Assembly: GCF_014298075.1 (NCBI RefSeq)
Contig: NZ_CP060418.1
Span: forward strand, 1,860,001 to 1,924,000
Length of the DNA stretch: 64,000 nucleotides
DNA from: Enterobacter sp. JUb54
GTDB taxonomy: Bacteria > Pseudomonadota > Gammaproteobacteria > Enterobacterales > Enterobacteriaceae
Reading direction: 5' to 3'
The translations under genes and the position numbers were made by a program. The notes under the pieces were generated by a model. That model had not been told where the DNA came from. It made no database searches and saw only the letters and a program-made list of their open reading frames with translations. Positions 8,471 to 16,024 of the stretch are shown in pieces (positions within the stretch are counted from its first letter, which is position 1; every line of letters begins with the position of its first letter).

Positions 8471-9610
8471 TTAATTGGCGACCTGGCTTTCGTAGCCTTC
8501 TTTTATGTCGTCAAAGTAAGGGGCGATCGGGAAGCTTTTGCCGTGATCCGCCAGCGCTTGCGGGGATATTTCCGCGAACAGCTTCTGCCAGGTTGCCGGA
8601 TCCAGCTTCGGCTTCACGTGCTCCGCATCGATACCTGGATACCAGTTAAACTGTTTTACGATCCCCTGTGCCTGCACCTCCGGGCTGGTTGCCAGCTCGA
8701 TAAACTCACGCGCCAGCTGCGGGTTTGCCGCCTTCGCCGGGGTTACGTAGTACATCGGTTGCCCAGGCATACCCGGCGACAGCAGCGCCAGTTTGATTGA
8801 CGGCGGCAGCTTGCCCTGGTCTTTCCAGCTGTAGAACATATCCACCCACACCGGCCCCATGGTGATCTCCCCGCGGCTGAGCATATCGAGCGTACCGGCA
8901 TTGCCTGGGGTAAAGGTCACGTTCTTATTGAAGGCCTTCAGCTTCTCGTACGCCTGGCTCCAGTTTTTCTCCACGCCTTTGTCGTAAGGCAGCGCAGACA
9001 GACGTCCGGCGTCCGTACCGTAGGCGTACATCCAGCCCACCACAAAACTCACTCCGGACATGCCGTTTTTGATGCCGTTATAGCCGAAAGCCTGCGGGTT
9101 TTTCTGCGCCCAGCTCACCAGCTCGTCATAAGACGTCGGAGGCGTTTTGATGGCTTCGCTGTTCCAGGCGATGGCGGTCTGGCTTAAGAACATCGGCATC
9201 ACGTAGCCATCGACATTCACGCCGAGGGCATTTTTCGCGTTATCCGCGCTCACCATGCTGCCGGTGCTAATCTGCTGGCGATATTTCTCCAGCAGCCCCT
9301 TTTCCACGAGTTCACCACCGGCTTTCTGATGAACGACTGCCACATCTATATCCCAGGTCTTCGCTCCACTCTCTTTTTGCGCGCTCAGTTTCTCGATGAT
9401 TTTATTCGAGCCAGCATCTCCTGGCCCCGTGCCCACCACCTGCACTTTCACGCCTGGATGCGCCGCTTCAAACTTCGGCCCCAGCCAGGTTTTTACGTAA
9501 TCCACCATATTCTGATCGCCTGCTGTGGCAACGTTCAGAATGGTATCGGCCTGCACGCCGTAGCTTAGAAACAATGCCGTCACTACCGCAGCTTTCGTTT
9601 TAGTAAACAT
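8471..9610 (-). CDS. Extracellular solute-binding protein of an ABC importer
   Basis: 379 residues. A signal peptide (MFTKTKAAVVTALFLSYG, cleavage near VQA-D) predicts a periplasmic protein. The mature part has the family 1 binding-protein pattern with FEAAHPGVKVQVVGTGPGD near residues 50-68 and a C-terminal PQLAREFIELATSPEVQ motif. The fold is like YnjB and iron/phosphosugar binding proteins such as FbpA or AfuA. It lies between the ATPase gene and the two permease genes and delivers the substrate to them. Phosphatase-type neighbours on the divergent arm suggest a phosphorylated ligand; this is inference. Confidence 0.85.
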   Translation of the reverse strand: MFTKTKAAVVTALFLSYGVQADTILNVATAGDQNMVDYVKTWLGPKFEAAHPGVKVQVVGTGPGDAGSNKIIEKLSAQKESGAKTWDIDVAVVHQKAGGELVEKGLLEKYRQQISTGSMVSADNAKNALGVNVDGYVMPMFLSQTAIAWNSEAIKTPPTSYDELVSWAQKNPQAFGYNGIKNGMSGVSFVVGWMYAYGTDAGRLSALPYDKGVEKNWSQAYEKLKAFNKNVTFTPGNAGTLDMLSRGEITMGPVWVDMFYSWKDQGKLPPSIKLALLSPGMPGQPMYYVTPAKAANPQLAREFIELATSPEVQAQGIVKQFNWYPGIDAEHVKPKLDPATWQKLFAEISPQALADHGKSFPIAPYFDDIKEGYESQVAN

Positions 9611-9639
9611 GGTCTATCCCCAAAATGAACACGATGAAG

Positions 9640-10689
9640 TCAACTTGCTTGAGACGATGGAAAAATATGTAAAGCAGCAGCCGGAACGTGCAGCCGCACG
9701 GATGACTGCGCCGGCCAGCACTGGGTTGAATCCGCCAGCAATACGCGCTCACGACAGCGCACGCTATGGCGGTATAAATTACCGAGAAAAGCACTTTGCT
9801 CGACCACGCCATTAAGGGTTATCCCCGCCTCCGGCGCGCGGTCGGTTAATGCACAAAGTGCTGCATCGGCGCTACGAAAATAAAGGGTGCAGTCACGGAA
9901 ATCATCGGCATAAGATTCCCCTTGCGCACTCGGGGAAATATTCTCTTTGGCGAAGAAGTCATTAACGTTGATTTTATTGTCCGCGCCCATGAAATCAGCA
10001 ACGAATGGCGTTGCCGGTCGCTGGTAAATATCTTCCGGCGTCCCTATTTGCTCTATGTGGCCATTATTTAACACCGCAATACGGTCGGCCATAACCAGCG
10101 CTTCCTGCTGATCGTGGGTCACAATTAATGAGGTAAACCCGAGGCGCTTTTGCAGGGATTTAATTTCATGGCGCACGTTGAGACGCACTTTGGCATCAAG
10201 GTTCGACAGGGGTTCATCCAGCACCAGCACGTCCGGCTCAATGGCCAGCGCCCGCGCCAGCGCAACACGTTGCCGCTGCCCGCCGGAAAGCTCGGTGACC
10301 TTCACATCTGCCAGACCGGTCAGATTAACGATGCTGAGCAGTTCCGCAACGCGGCGGTCAATATCGTCACGACGCCATTTGCGCAGTTTCAACCCATAGC
10401 CAATATTGCGCGCGACCGTCAGATGCGGCCACAGGGCGTAGCTTTGAAATACCATGGTGATATTGCGCTGCTCCGGCGCACTATGGGTAATATCACGGCC
10501 GGCAACGGTAATCTCTCCGTGTTTTACCGCAATAAACCCGCAAAGCGCATTGAGAAGCGTGGTTTTTCCGCAGCCGGACGGCCCCAAAAGGGCAATCATC
10601 TCGCCTTTCTCGACATGCAGATCGATATTATGCAACACCACCTTTTCGCCATAGCTAATTTTAATCCCGGCTATCCGTAAATAACTCAT
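9640..10689 (-). CDS. ABC transporter ATP-binding protein (PotA/FbpC-like)
   Basis: 349 residues. Walker A GPSGCGKTT lies near residue 36, the signature LSGGQRQRVALARA near 134, Walker B VLVLDEP near 155 and the switch His in LIVTHDQQEA near 190. The C-terminal third is a regulatory TOBE-like region (ITLNGVVEQSAFLGN). First gene of the importer operon; the binding protein follows after 29 bp. Its start lies about 50 bp from a perfect 18-bp palindrome that is probably the LacI-family operator for both arms. Confidence 0.9.
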   Translation of the reverse strand: MSYLRIAGIKISYGEKVVLHNIDLHVEKGEMIALLGPSGCGKTTLLNALCGFIAVKHGEITVAGRDITHSAPEQRNITMVFQSYALWPHLTVARNIGYGLKLRKWRRDDIDRRVAELLSIVNLTGLADVKVTELSGGQRQRVALARALAIEPDVLVLDEPLSNLDAKVRLNVRHEIKSLQKRLGFTSLIVTHDQQEALVMADRIAVLNNGHIEQIGTPEDIYQRPATPFVADFMGADNKINVNDFFAKENISPSAQGESYADDFRDCTLYFRSADAALCALTDRAPEAGITLNGVVEQSAFLGNLYRHSVRCRERVLLADSTQCWPAQSSVRLHVPAAALHIFPSSQAS

Positions 10690-10730
10690 TTTTATTACCC
10701 AAAAATCGCTGTGTTGACTTTTTTTACTGC

Positions 10731-10748
10731 AATGAACACGTGTTCATT
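10731..10748. promoter_or_regulatory. Perfect 18-bp palindrome, probable LacI-family operator
   Basis: AATGAACACGTGTTCATT is its own reverse complement and has the central CG typical of LacI/GalR operators. It lies in the 160-bp divergent region between the importer operon and the MBL-LacI-phosphatase operon, so one site could repress both. The LacI-type regulator encoded at 11617 is the natural candidate to bind it. Confidence 0.7.
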
Positions 10749-10770
10749 TGAATGTAAAAAAAATGCAATG

Positions 10771-10798
10771 TTGACTCGACATTATGTGAGCCTACTTT
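10771..10798 (+). promoter_or_regulatory. Putative sigma-70 promoter for the MBL-LacI-phosphatase operon
   Basis: TTGACT at 10771-10776 and TACTTT at 10793-10798 are separated by 16 bp and lie about 50 bp upstream of the ATG at 10850. The operator palindrome lies just upstream of the -35. Confidence 0.4.
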
Positions 10799-10849
10799 GT
10801 CGGGTATTTGTGACAATTTAATTAAGCATCAAACATTTTTGGTGAGAAC

Positions 10850-11620
10850 ATGAAAATAGATGTGCTTGGGTGCGGTAGCGCCTTCTCCCGCGAACAAAAT
10901 ACCTCCGCGCTGCGGATAATCGATGAGAAGAACCGACAATGGTTAATTGACTGCGGTCCCACGATTCCACGGGCATTGTGGCAACGTGGAGGCGACGTCA
11001 ATGATATCGACGTCGTCTATTTTACCCACGTCCACCCGGACCACTGTACCGGGCTGACGGCGCTGCTGAATCACTGGCACAGCTTCTCGCGCCAGAAAGC
11101 GTTGATTATTTACAGTCAGCCGCAGCAGCGCCCCGTGCTGATGCAACTGGCCACGCTCGCCAACTGGCCGCAGACCACGCTGTGTTTTGATCTCGACTGG
11201 CGCGACACCACCGACGCATGGACGTGGCACGACTGGCATATCCAGACCGCCGAAACCCGGCATGAACTCGCCAACCGCGCCATTCGTATCACCCAGGGTG
11301 AGCAGACGTTGTTTTACAGCGGCGACGGTCGCCCAACGCCAGAATCTGTGGCACTGATGGAGGGGGCCGGTCTCGCTTTCCAGGAATGTGCGTCACTGAC
11401 GGCACTCAGCGATGATGCATCCCACGGTGATTTTCCCTCCTGCCTGGCGCTGTTTCAGCGCCTGAATCTCCCGGCACTGGGGCTCTATCATTGTAACGAC
11501 GCGATAGTGCATGACCTCAAGCGCGCTTGCCAGCCCGGCAACGGGTTGTTCGTCAGCTATGACGGTCTGCAATGCACGCTTAACACCCCCGTGATTTCCA
11601 GCGAGGAACGCCCGGCATGA
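10850..11620 (+). CDS. MBL-fold metallo-hydrolase, PhnP-like phosphodiesterase
   Basis: 256 residues. The metal site THVHPDHCTGL lies near residues 59-69 (HxHxDH), a third-shell His in AETRHELAN near 138, the bridging Asp in FYSGDGRPT near 158, and a late His in LGLYHCND near 212. The opening MKIDVLGCGSAFS is typical of PhnP/RNase Z-like enzymes, which hydrolyse phosphodiesters including cyclic phosphates. There is no signal peptide, so it is cytosolic. First gene of an operon with LacI (four-base overlap) and an inositol-monophosphatase-like gene. I infer that it opens an imported cyclic or diester phosphate; the true substrate is unknown. Confidence 0.8.
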   Translation: MKIDVLGCGSAFSREQNTSALRIIDEKNRQWLIDCGPTIPRALWQRGGDVNDIDVVYFTHVHPDHCTGLTALLNHWHSFSRQKALIIYSQPQQRPVLMQLATLANWPQTTLCFDLDWRDTTDAWTWHDWHIQTAETRHELANRAIRITQGEQTLFYSGDGRPTPESVALMEGAGLAFQECASLTALSDDASHGDFPSCLALFQRLNLPALGLYHCNDAIVHDLKRACQPGNGLFVSYDGLQCTLNTPVISSEERPA

Positions 11621-12636
11621 GTTCCGTCTCCCGTAAACAGAGCGTTACCGCGCAGGATGTCGCCTACCGGGCGGGCGTCTCACGGGCGGTGGTCTCACGA
11701 GCACTAAGCAACAACGGCAGTATCTCTCCCGCCACCCGGGAGCGAGTCCTGCGCGCGGCAACGGAGCTTGGTTATCAGGTTAACTTTCTCGCGCAAGGGT
11801 TAAACCGTCGCCGCAGTCATCTGGTCGGCGTGATTGTCTCGCGCATCAGCGACCCGTTTCGCAGTAGCCTGCTGGATGCCCTGCTGAGCGAGATCCAGCG
11901 GTGTGGTTTTCAGGCGCTGGTGAGTGAAATTCACAGCGAAAAGGATCTGGCCCACACGCTGCGTCGTTTTGCCCAGTTTCGGGTGTCCGGGGCGATCGTG
12001 ACCTCGGGTCAGCCCCCGGAATCACTGGTGAACGAGTGCGTGTCGCAGCAGATCCCGGTGGTGGGTATCAACCGCCAGCCGGATATCCCCTTAGTGGATT
12101 ACGTCTGCTCGGACAACGTCTACGGCGCAACCCTCGCCGCCGGGCAGCTGGTGCGCAACGGCTGTCGTCGTTTCGGCTGGCTCAATACCGCGCACTCCAC
12201 CTGGGCCGGTCGCATGCGCGGCGATGCTTTTTATCAGGCGCTACAGACCTTAGGTGTCGACACCGCCCGCAATCTGCAATCGATTATCGCCCCCATCGAA
12301 GGCTACGACGGTGGGTTTCAGGCCGCCGTCGGGGCGGATGAGACTCTTGAGGGCATCTTCTGTGCCAATGCGCAGCTCGCCTGCGGTTTTCTTGACGGGA
12401 TGCGCCAGCGCGGCAGGCACAGTCCGGGCGATTTTCAGCTCATCGGTTTTGACAATACGCCGCAAACGGCGCAATACAGTTACCAGCTCACCACCCTGCA
12501 CCAGGACGTCGAGGAGATTTCCCGTCAGGCATTAACCCGCCTGCTGGAACGCGCCGACGATCCGTTGCAACCCTCGCGAACCACCTGGGTGGATGTGCAA
12601 CTCATTTCCCGGCGCACGTCGCCATTACCTCAATAA
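11617..12636 (+). CDS. LacI family transcriptional regulator
   Basis: 339 residues. An N-terminal LacI helix-turn-helix (TAQDVAYRAGVSRAVVSRAL, about residues 10-29) and hinge helix precede a periplasmic-binding-like effector domain from about residue 63 (HLVGVIVSRISDPF). The ATG overlaps the stop of the MBL gene, so it is co-translated with the enzymes. It is expected to bind the 10731-10748 palindrome and to control both the importer and its own operon. The effector may be the imported compound or its product. Confidence 0.9.
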   Translation: MSSVSRKQSVTAQDVAYRAGVSRAVVSRALSNNGSISPATRERVLRAATELGYQVNFLAQGLNRRRSHLVGVIVSRISDPFRSSLLDALLSEIQRCGFQALVSEIHSEKDLAHTLRRFAQFRVSGAIVTSGQPPESLVNECVSQQIPVVGINRQPDIPLVDYVCSDNVYGATLAAGQLVRNGCRRFGWLNTAHSTWAGRMRGDAFYQALQTLGVDTARNLQSIIAPIEGYDGGFQAAVGADETLEGIFCANAQLACGFLDGMRQRGRHSPGDFQLIGFDNTPQTAQYSYQLTTLHQDVEEISRQALTRLLERADDPLQPSRTTWVDVQLISRRTSPLPQ

Positions 12637-12645
12637 GAGCAGGCT

Positions 12646-13410
12646 ATGACCGAACAACAACACCAGTCACTATGCGCATTGATTCGCCAGCTGGGCGCAG
12701 AAGCACAGGCATTACGTAATGCCGGATTACAGGTGGATAAAAAAGCGCGTCAGGATTTTGTTTCACACGCCGATCTGTATGTGGAACAAGAGATCAAACA
12801 CTGGCTGAACGCCCACTGTCCAAAGGATGGCTTTCTCGGGGAAGAGAGCGGGCTGCAGACCGGTGAACACGGTACCTGGGTGCTGGATCCTATCGACGGG
12901 ACGACCAATTATATTCAGGGGATGGATTACTGGTGCATCTCACTGGCTTACGTTCGCGAGAACACAACGGAGCTGGGAATTATCTACGCCCCGGATCGTC
13001 ATGAATTTTTCTTCGCCCGCCGTGGTGAAGGGGCGTTTCTTAACGACCAGCGTCTGACGCTCCGCGAGCCGGATCCAGAAACGGTAGTTATCGGTATGGG
13101 CCGCTCCAGCCGCGCGCCGGTGGAAAACTATACCCGCACCCTTGCCCACGTGCTCAATGCCGGCATGGAGTATCGCCGCTTTGGTGCCGGGGCGCTGATG
13201 CTCGCCCACGTTGCTACCGGGCAGGTGCATGCCTATTACGAGGAGCACATGAACAGCTGGGACGCGCTGGCGGGAATGTTGATCATTGTTGAAGCGGGCG
13301 GTACCAGCAATGCCTTTCTTGCCGATAATGGCCTGGTAAACGGCAATCTGGTGCTGGCCGGGTGTGCCGATGTGCAGGCGCGTCTTTCAACCCTGCTGGT
13401 GAGCCACTAA
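12646..13410 (+). CDS. Inositol monophosphatase family phosphatase
   Basis: 254 residues, the usual family size. Mg-binding motifs are present: GEESG near residue 66, WVLDPIDGTTNY near 80-91 and, near the end, WDALAGMLIIVEAGG near 205-219. Relatives dephosphorylate myo-inositol phosphate, fructose-1,6-bisphosphate, PAP or histidinol phosphate. It follows LacI by nine bases in an operon with a PhnP-like phosphodiesterase and faces an ABC importer. The set could take a phosphodiester to a free polyol or sugar in two steps. That pathway is inference; the enzyme family is certain. Confidence 0.88.
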   Translation: MTEQQHQSLCALIRQLGAEAQALRNAGLQVDKKARQDFVSHADLYVEQEIKHWLNAHCPKDGFLGEESGLQTGEHGTWVLDPIDGTTNYIQGMDYWCISLAYVRENTTELGIIYAPDRHEFFFARRGEGAFLNDQRLTLREPDPETVVIGMGRSSRAPVENYTRTLAHVLNAGMEYRRFGAGALMLAHVATGQVHAYYEEHMNSWDALAGMLIIVEAGGTSNAFLADNGLVNGNLVLAGCADVQARLSTLLVSH

Positions 13411-13451
13411 ACGCTCGCGTCAGTCAGCCGTCAATCTGCAAGGCCAGTCAT

Positions 13452-13476
13452 GTCTGCTCCGTGCCAGGAAGCGGAC
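13452..13476. repeat. Copy of the dispersed palindrome, no IS in it
   Basis: GTCTGCTCCGTGCC followed by AGGAAGCGGAC, flanked by AT on both sides. Near-perfect inverted repeat with 25 bp between and including the GTC/GAC edges. It lies just after the phosphatase gene and would form a hairpin in its mRNA. Confidence 0.65.
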
Positions 13477-13566
13477 ATAGCCTGAAACTGGCCTGAAAAA
13501 TGACTTTGCTCCTTGCCATTAACTTAACGTGCCGTGCAGCTTGCCAAAGAACGCTGATTACACAAA

Positions 13567-13588
13567 AATGAATGAACGTTCATTCATT
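13567..13588. promoter_or_regulatory. Perfect 22-bp palindrome, probable TetR-family operator
   Basis: The 22 bases are exactly self-complementary with the core TGAATGAACGTTCATTCA. It lies 55 bp upstream of the arginase-like start at 13644. The TetR regulator encoded directly downstream of that gene is the likely binder. Symmetry and half-site length are typical of TetR operators. Confidence 0.7.
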
Positions 13589-13643
13589 ATCGGGTTATGA
13601 TTTACTCAAATCAGTCCGTTGTCAAAACATGCAAAGGCAAACT

Positions 13644-14507
13644 ATGACCAGCAAAACGCTCAGACTTTTATTTCCTCAATGGCAAGGTGGTAATAATCCC
13701 CCCTATCACCTTGGGTCGCTTCTCCTCTCGTATCTTTCCCCCGAATCGGATGGCCCTGTTGAGTCTGTTGCGGTCGATGAGCCCACAACGGCGCCGCAGG
13801 CCGAAGTGGATGGCATTACCGCTAAACCTCAAATTATCAGGCAGCTCAACGATGCAGCTTCTCTGATTGAGAAACATGATCCCGATTCCATTGTCGTGTT
13901 TGGTGGCGATTGCCTGGTGTCGCTGGCTCCGTTTTCACATCTGCTCAATAAATACGGTGATAAACTGGGTGTGCTCTGGATCGACTCTCACCCTGACGTG
14001 CAGACGGCTCAACAATATCCAAACGCCCATGCCCATGTTCTTGGCGCACTCATTGGAACGGGTGATAAAGATTTAGTTGCTCACGTCACCACCAGGCTCA
14101 ATCCCTCAAAAATAATGATTGCAGGTATTCACGATCCATTGGCTTATGAAGCTGAATATCTTGCTCGTCATCACATTGCGGCTATCGGCCCTGAACAAGT
14201 CAAAAAAGACGGGAAAGACGTCATGGAATGGATTGAGAGGGAAAGTATTGAGTATCTGGCGATACACCTGGATCTGGACGTTCTCGATCCGTCACTTTTC
14301 CGTTCTGTTCTTTTCGCCAGGCCTGGCAGAGGAGAGCACGACTTTGGTGATGTGGCAGAAGGCAAACTGACTATTGAAGATGTACTCAACCTGATAGCTC
14401 AGGCTACTTCAAAAGCCGCACCAGTCGGCCTGACGATTGCTGAACATCTGCCGTGGGATATGCTGAACCTCAAGAATATGCTCAGTGCGCTACCGCTGAT
14501 GAAGTAA
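13644..14507 (+). CDS. Arginase/agmatinase superfamily protein with an altered metal ligand
   Basis: 287 residues from the ATG at 13644, which has AAGG upstream; a reading 24 codons longer starts at 13572 inside the palindrome and is unlikely. Ureohydrolase motifs are FGGDCLVS (Cys90), WIDSHPD (Asp114, His116, Asp118) and LDLDVLDP (Asp210, Asp212). In arginases the first motif reads GGDH and its His binds one of the two Mn ions; here it is Cys. The rest of the binuclear site is intact. It may hydrolyse a guanidino or formimino compound, or have lost activity. It is followed by a TetR gene and preceded by a perfect palindromic operator. Confidence 0.82.
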   Translation: MTSKTLRLLFPQWQGGNNPPYHLGSLLLSYLSPESDGPVESVAVDEPTTAPQAEVDGITAKPQIIRQLNDAASLIEKHDPDSIVVFGGDCLVSLAPFSHLLNKYGDKLGVLWIDSHPDVQTAQQYPNAHAHVLGALIGTGDKDLVAHVTTRLNPSKIMIAGIHDPLAYEAEYLARHHIAAIGPEQVKKDGKDVMEWIERESIEYLAIHLDLDVLDPSLFRSVLFARPGRGEHDFGDVAEGKLTIEDVLNLIAQATSKAAPVGLTIAEHLPWDMLNLKNMLSALPLMK

Positions 14508-14519
14508 CATCTGATTCCG

Positions 14520-14551
14520 GGAGCCAGACGACGGAGTTCAACTCTGGCTCC
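14520..14551 (+). terminator. Hairpin after the arginase-like gene
   Basis: GGAGCCAGA at 14520-14528 pairs perfectly with TCTGGCTCC at 14543-14551 with a 14-base loop. No T run follows, so read-through into the TetR gene is possible. Confidence 0.4.
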
Positions 14552-14603
14552 AGGAAGAAAACAGCGTTAAAGTCCGGGCACAGGATTAAACATCATAGAC
14601 GAC

Positions 14604-15176
14604 ATGTTAAAGAAAACCGAAACCTACCATAAGCTGATTACCGCTGCTGCTGCCTGCTTTGCTGAAAAAGGCTTTAGTGCGACCAGCGTGCGTGAAATTT
14701 CTACCCGGGCTGGCATCAGTCAGGGAGCGATGTACACGTATTTCAAAAGCAAGGATGACCTCATCAAGGCTATCGTTCTTGAAGAGCAGAGTTCGGCGTT
14801 AACAGCCCATAATGCGCCATCTGACGGCACTTATTTCGACCGCCTTTGCGAGCAAGTGACTTCGTGCATCAGCGATGTAGGATACCCAGTCACGCATCAA
14901 CTGTGGGTTGAAATCATCGCGGAGTCTGCGCGGAACCCTGAATTGCAAAAAACGTATATTTCCAGTGATACCATCATGCGGCAAAGTATTGCAGGGATTA
15001 TCGCAGACGGTATTGCTGCGGGAGAGTTTCGCCGGGACATTAGCCTGGAGGAAACCACGATTATCCTTTTTGCCTTTATCGATGGTTTAATCGCCCGCAA
15101 AGCCATAAACGCGTCCTTCTCTTTTAGCCGTGACCTGCCTGGGTTTTTTGAGCTTATGTCAAAATTATTGAAATAA
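14604..15176 (+). CDS. TetR/AcrR family transcriptional regulator
   Basis: 190 residues. The N-terminal TetR helix-turn-helix spans roughly residues 8-55 (ATSVREISTRAGISQGAMYT). The C-terminal helical ligand domain resembles the YfiR/AcrR group (VTHQLWVEIIAESARNP). It lies 96 bp downstream of the arginase-like gene in the same direction. The 22-bp palindrome at 13567-13588 suggests that it represses that gene and perhaps itself by read-through. The ribosome site is weak. The ligand is unknown. Confidence 0.87.
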   Translation: MLKKTETYHKLITAAAACFAEKGFSATSVREISTRAGISQGAMYTYFKSKDDLIKAIVLEEQSSALTAHNAPSDGTYFDRLCEQVTSCISDVGYPVTHQLWVEIIAESARNPELQKTYISSDTIMRQSIAGIIADGIAAGEFRRDISLEETTIILFAFIDGLIARKAINASFSFSRDLPGFFELMSKLLK

Positions 15177-15280
15177 TGCCACGCAGGTTTGGTCAAAACG
15201 CTAGCCCACAAATCGCAAATGTCTGCTTCTCATAAGAAAATCTGTCGGCGCATCACCGCTGATTTTTTTATGAAAATTAT

Positions 15281-15309
15281 TTGACTGATCGTTCCATAAT
15301 CAATACTAT
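15281..15309 (+). promoter_or_regulatory. Putative promoter with TetR-type operator half-sites
   Basis: TTGACT (15281-15286) and TACTAT (15304-15309) are 17 bp apart, an almost ideal sigma-70 promoter for the TetR gene at 15343. The spacer carries GATCGTTCCA, and GATCATTCCA recurs at 15992-16001 before the MFS gene, suggesting one regulator binds both. Confidence 0.55.
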
Positions 15310-15342
15310 GCCGCCTCAACTCATTTCAAGTCCCACATCCCT

Positions 15343-15945
15343 ATGAGTGCTGAAAAACCAACCTTTCCAGGTCGTCCACGAAAGTTCGAAGATCAGGATG
15401 TCATTGATGCTGCCGTCGCTGTTTTCAGCGCCAATGGTTATGCAGGCACCTCTGCGCAAGATTTATGCAATGGTACGGGATTAGGGCGGGGAAGCCTATA
15501 CAATGCCTTTGGAAGCAAGCAAGCCCTGTACGAGCAAGCTTTGTTGCGCAGCCACGAACAAACTATGTCAGCACAGTTAACCATTCTCACACAACCAGGT
15601 CTGGTAAAAGAGCGATTGCATACCCTTCTGCTCTGGGGTATTGCCGAAGATCTTTCTCAGCCAGAGCAGCACGATGCGATGGTCTTATTTTCAGCCCTGG
15701 AGATGGGCAGTAAAGATGAAGCCGTTGCAAGCCTGAATAATGAATATCGTCAGCATTTAGAACAAACGCTGGTGACGGTATTCATCGAAGGTCAACGAAG
15801 CGGCGAACTAAACAATAAAGCATCAGCCGTCGAAATGGCGAGAGGCTTTATGGCAGGCTATTACGGTTTACGTGTACTGAATAAAAACATTTCAGATAGA
15901 AAAATCCTCGAAGATGTCGTCGCTGGTCTGTTAATCAATTTATAA
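15343..15945 (+). CDS. TetR/AcrR family transcriptional regulator
   Basis: 200 residues. The DNA-binding domain spans about residues 15-60, with GTSAQDLCNGTGLGRGSLYN as the helix-turn-helix. The ligand domain contains DAMVLFSALEMGSKDEAV. It stands 79 bp upstream of an MFS exporter in the same direction and is probably its local repressor. GATCRTTCCA motifs occur before both genes. Together with the MFS gene it looks more AT-rich than the flanking DNA, which suggests arrival by horizontal transfer. Confidence 0.87.
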   Translation: MSAEKPTFPGRPRKFEDQDVIDAAVAVFSANGYAGTSAQDLCNGTGLGRGSLYNAFGSKQALYEQALLRSHEQTMSAQLTILTQPGLVKERLHTLLLWGIAEDLSQPEQHDAMVLFSALEMGSKDEAVASLNNEYRQHLEQTLVTVFIEGQRSGELNNKASAVEMARGFMAGYYGLRVLNKNISDRKILEDVVAGLLINL

Positions 15946-15987
15946 ATTTAAGTGCAATAGGTCATTGCTTACTTGCACCCATTTTTG

Positions 15988-16006
15988 TAACGATCATTCC
16001 AATACA
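15988..16006. promoter_or_regulatory. Putative TetR operator before the MFS gene
   Basis: The stretch around AACGATCATTCCAATACA repeats the GATC(A/G)TTCCA core found in the promoter of the TetR gene at 15343. It lies directly upstream of the AAGGAG ribosome site of the MFS gene. Confidence 0.4.
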
Positions 16007-16024
16007 AGGAGAAAATAAAAAACC

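Noticed and set aside
13567..13643. Upstream start of the arginase-like gene at 13572
   Set aside because: It would begin inside the perfect operator palindrome, has no ribosome site and adds 24 residues not expected in the family.
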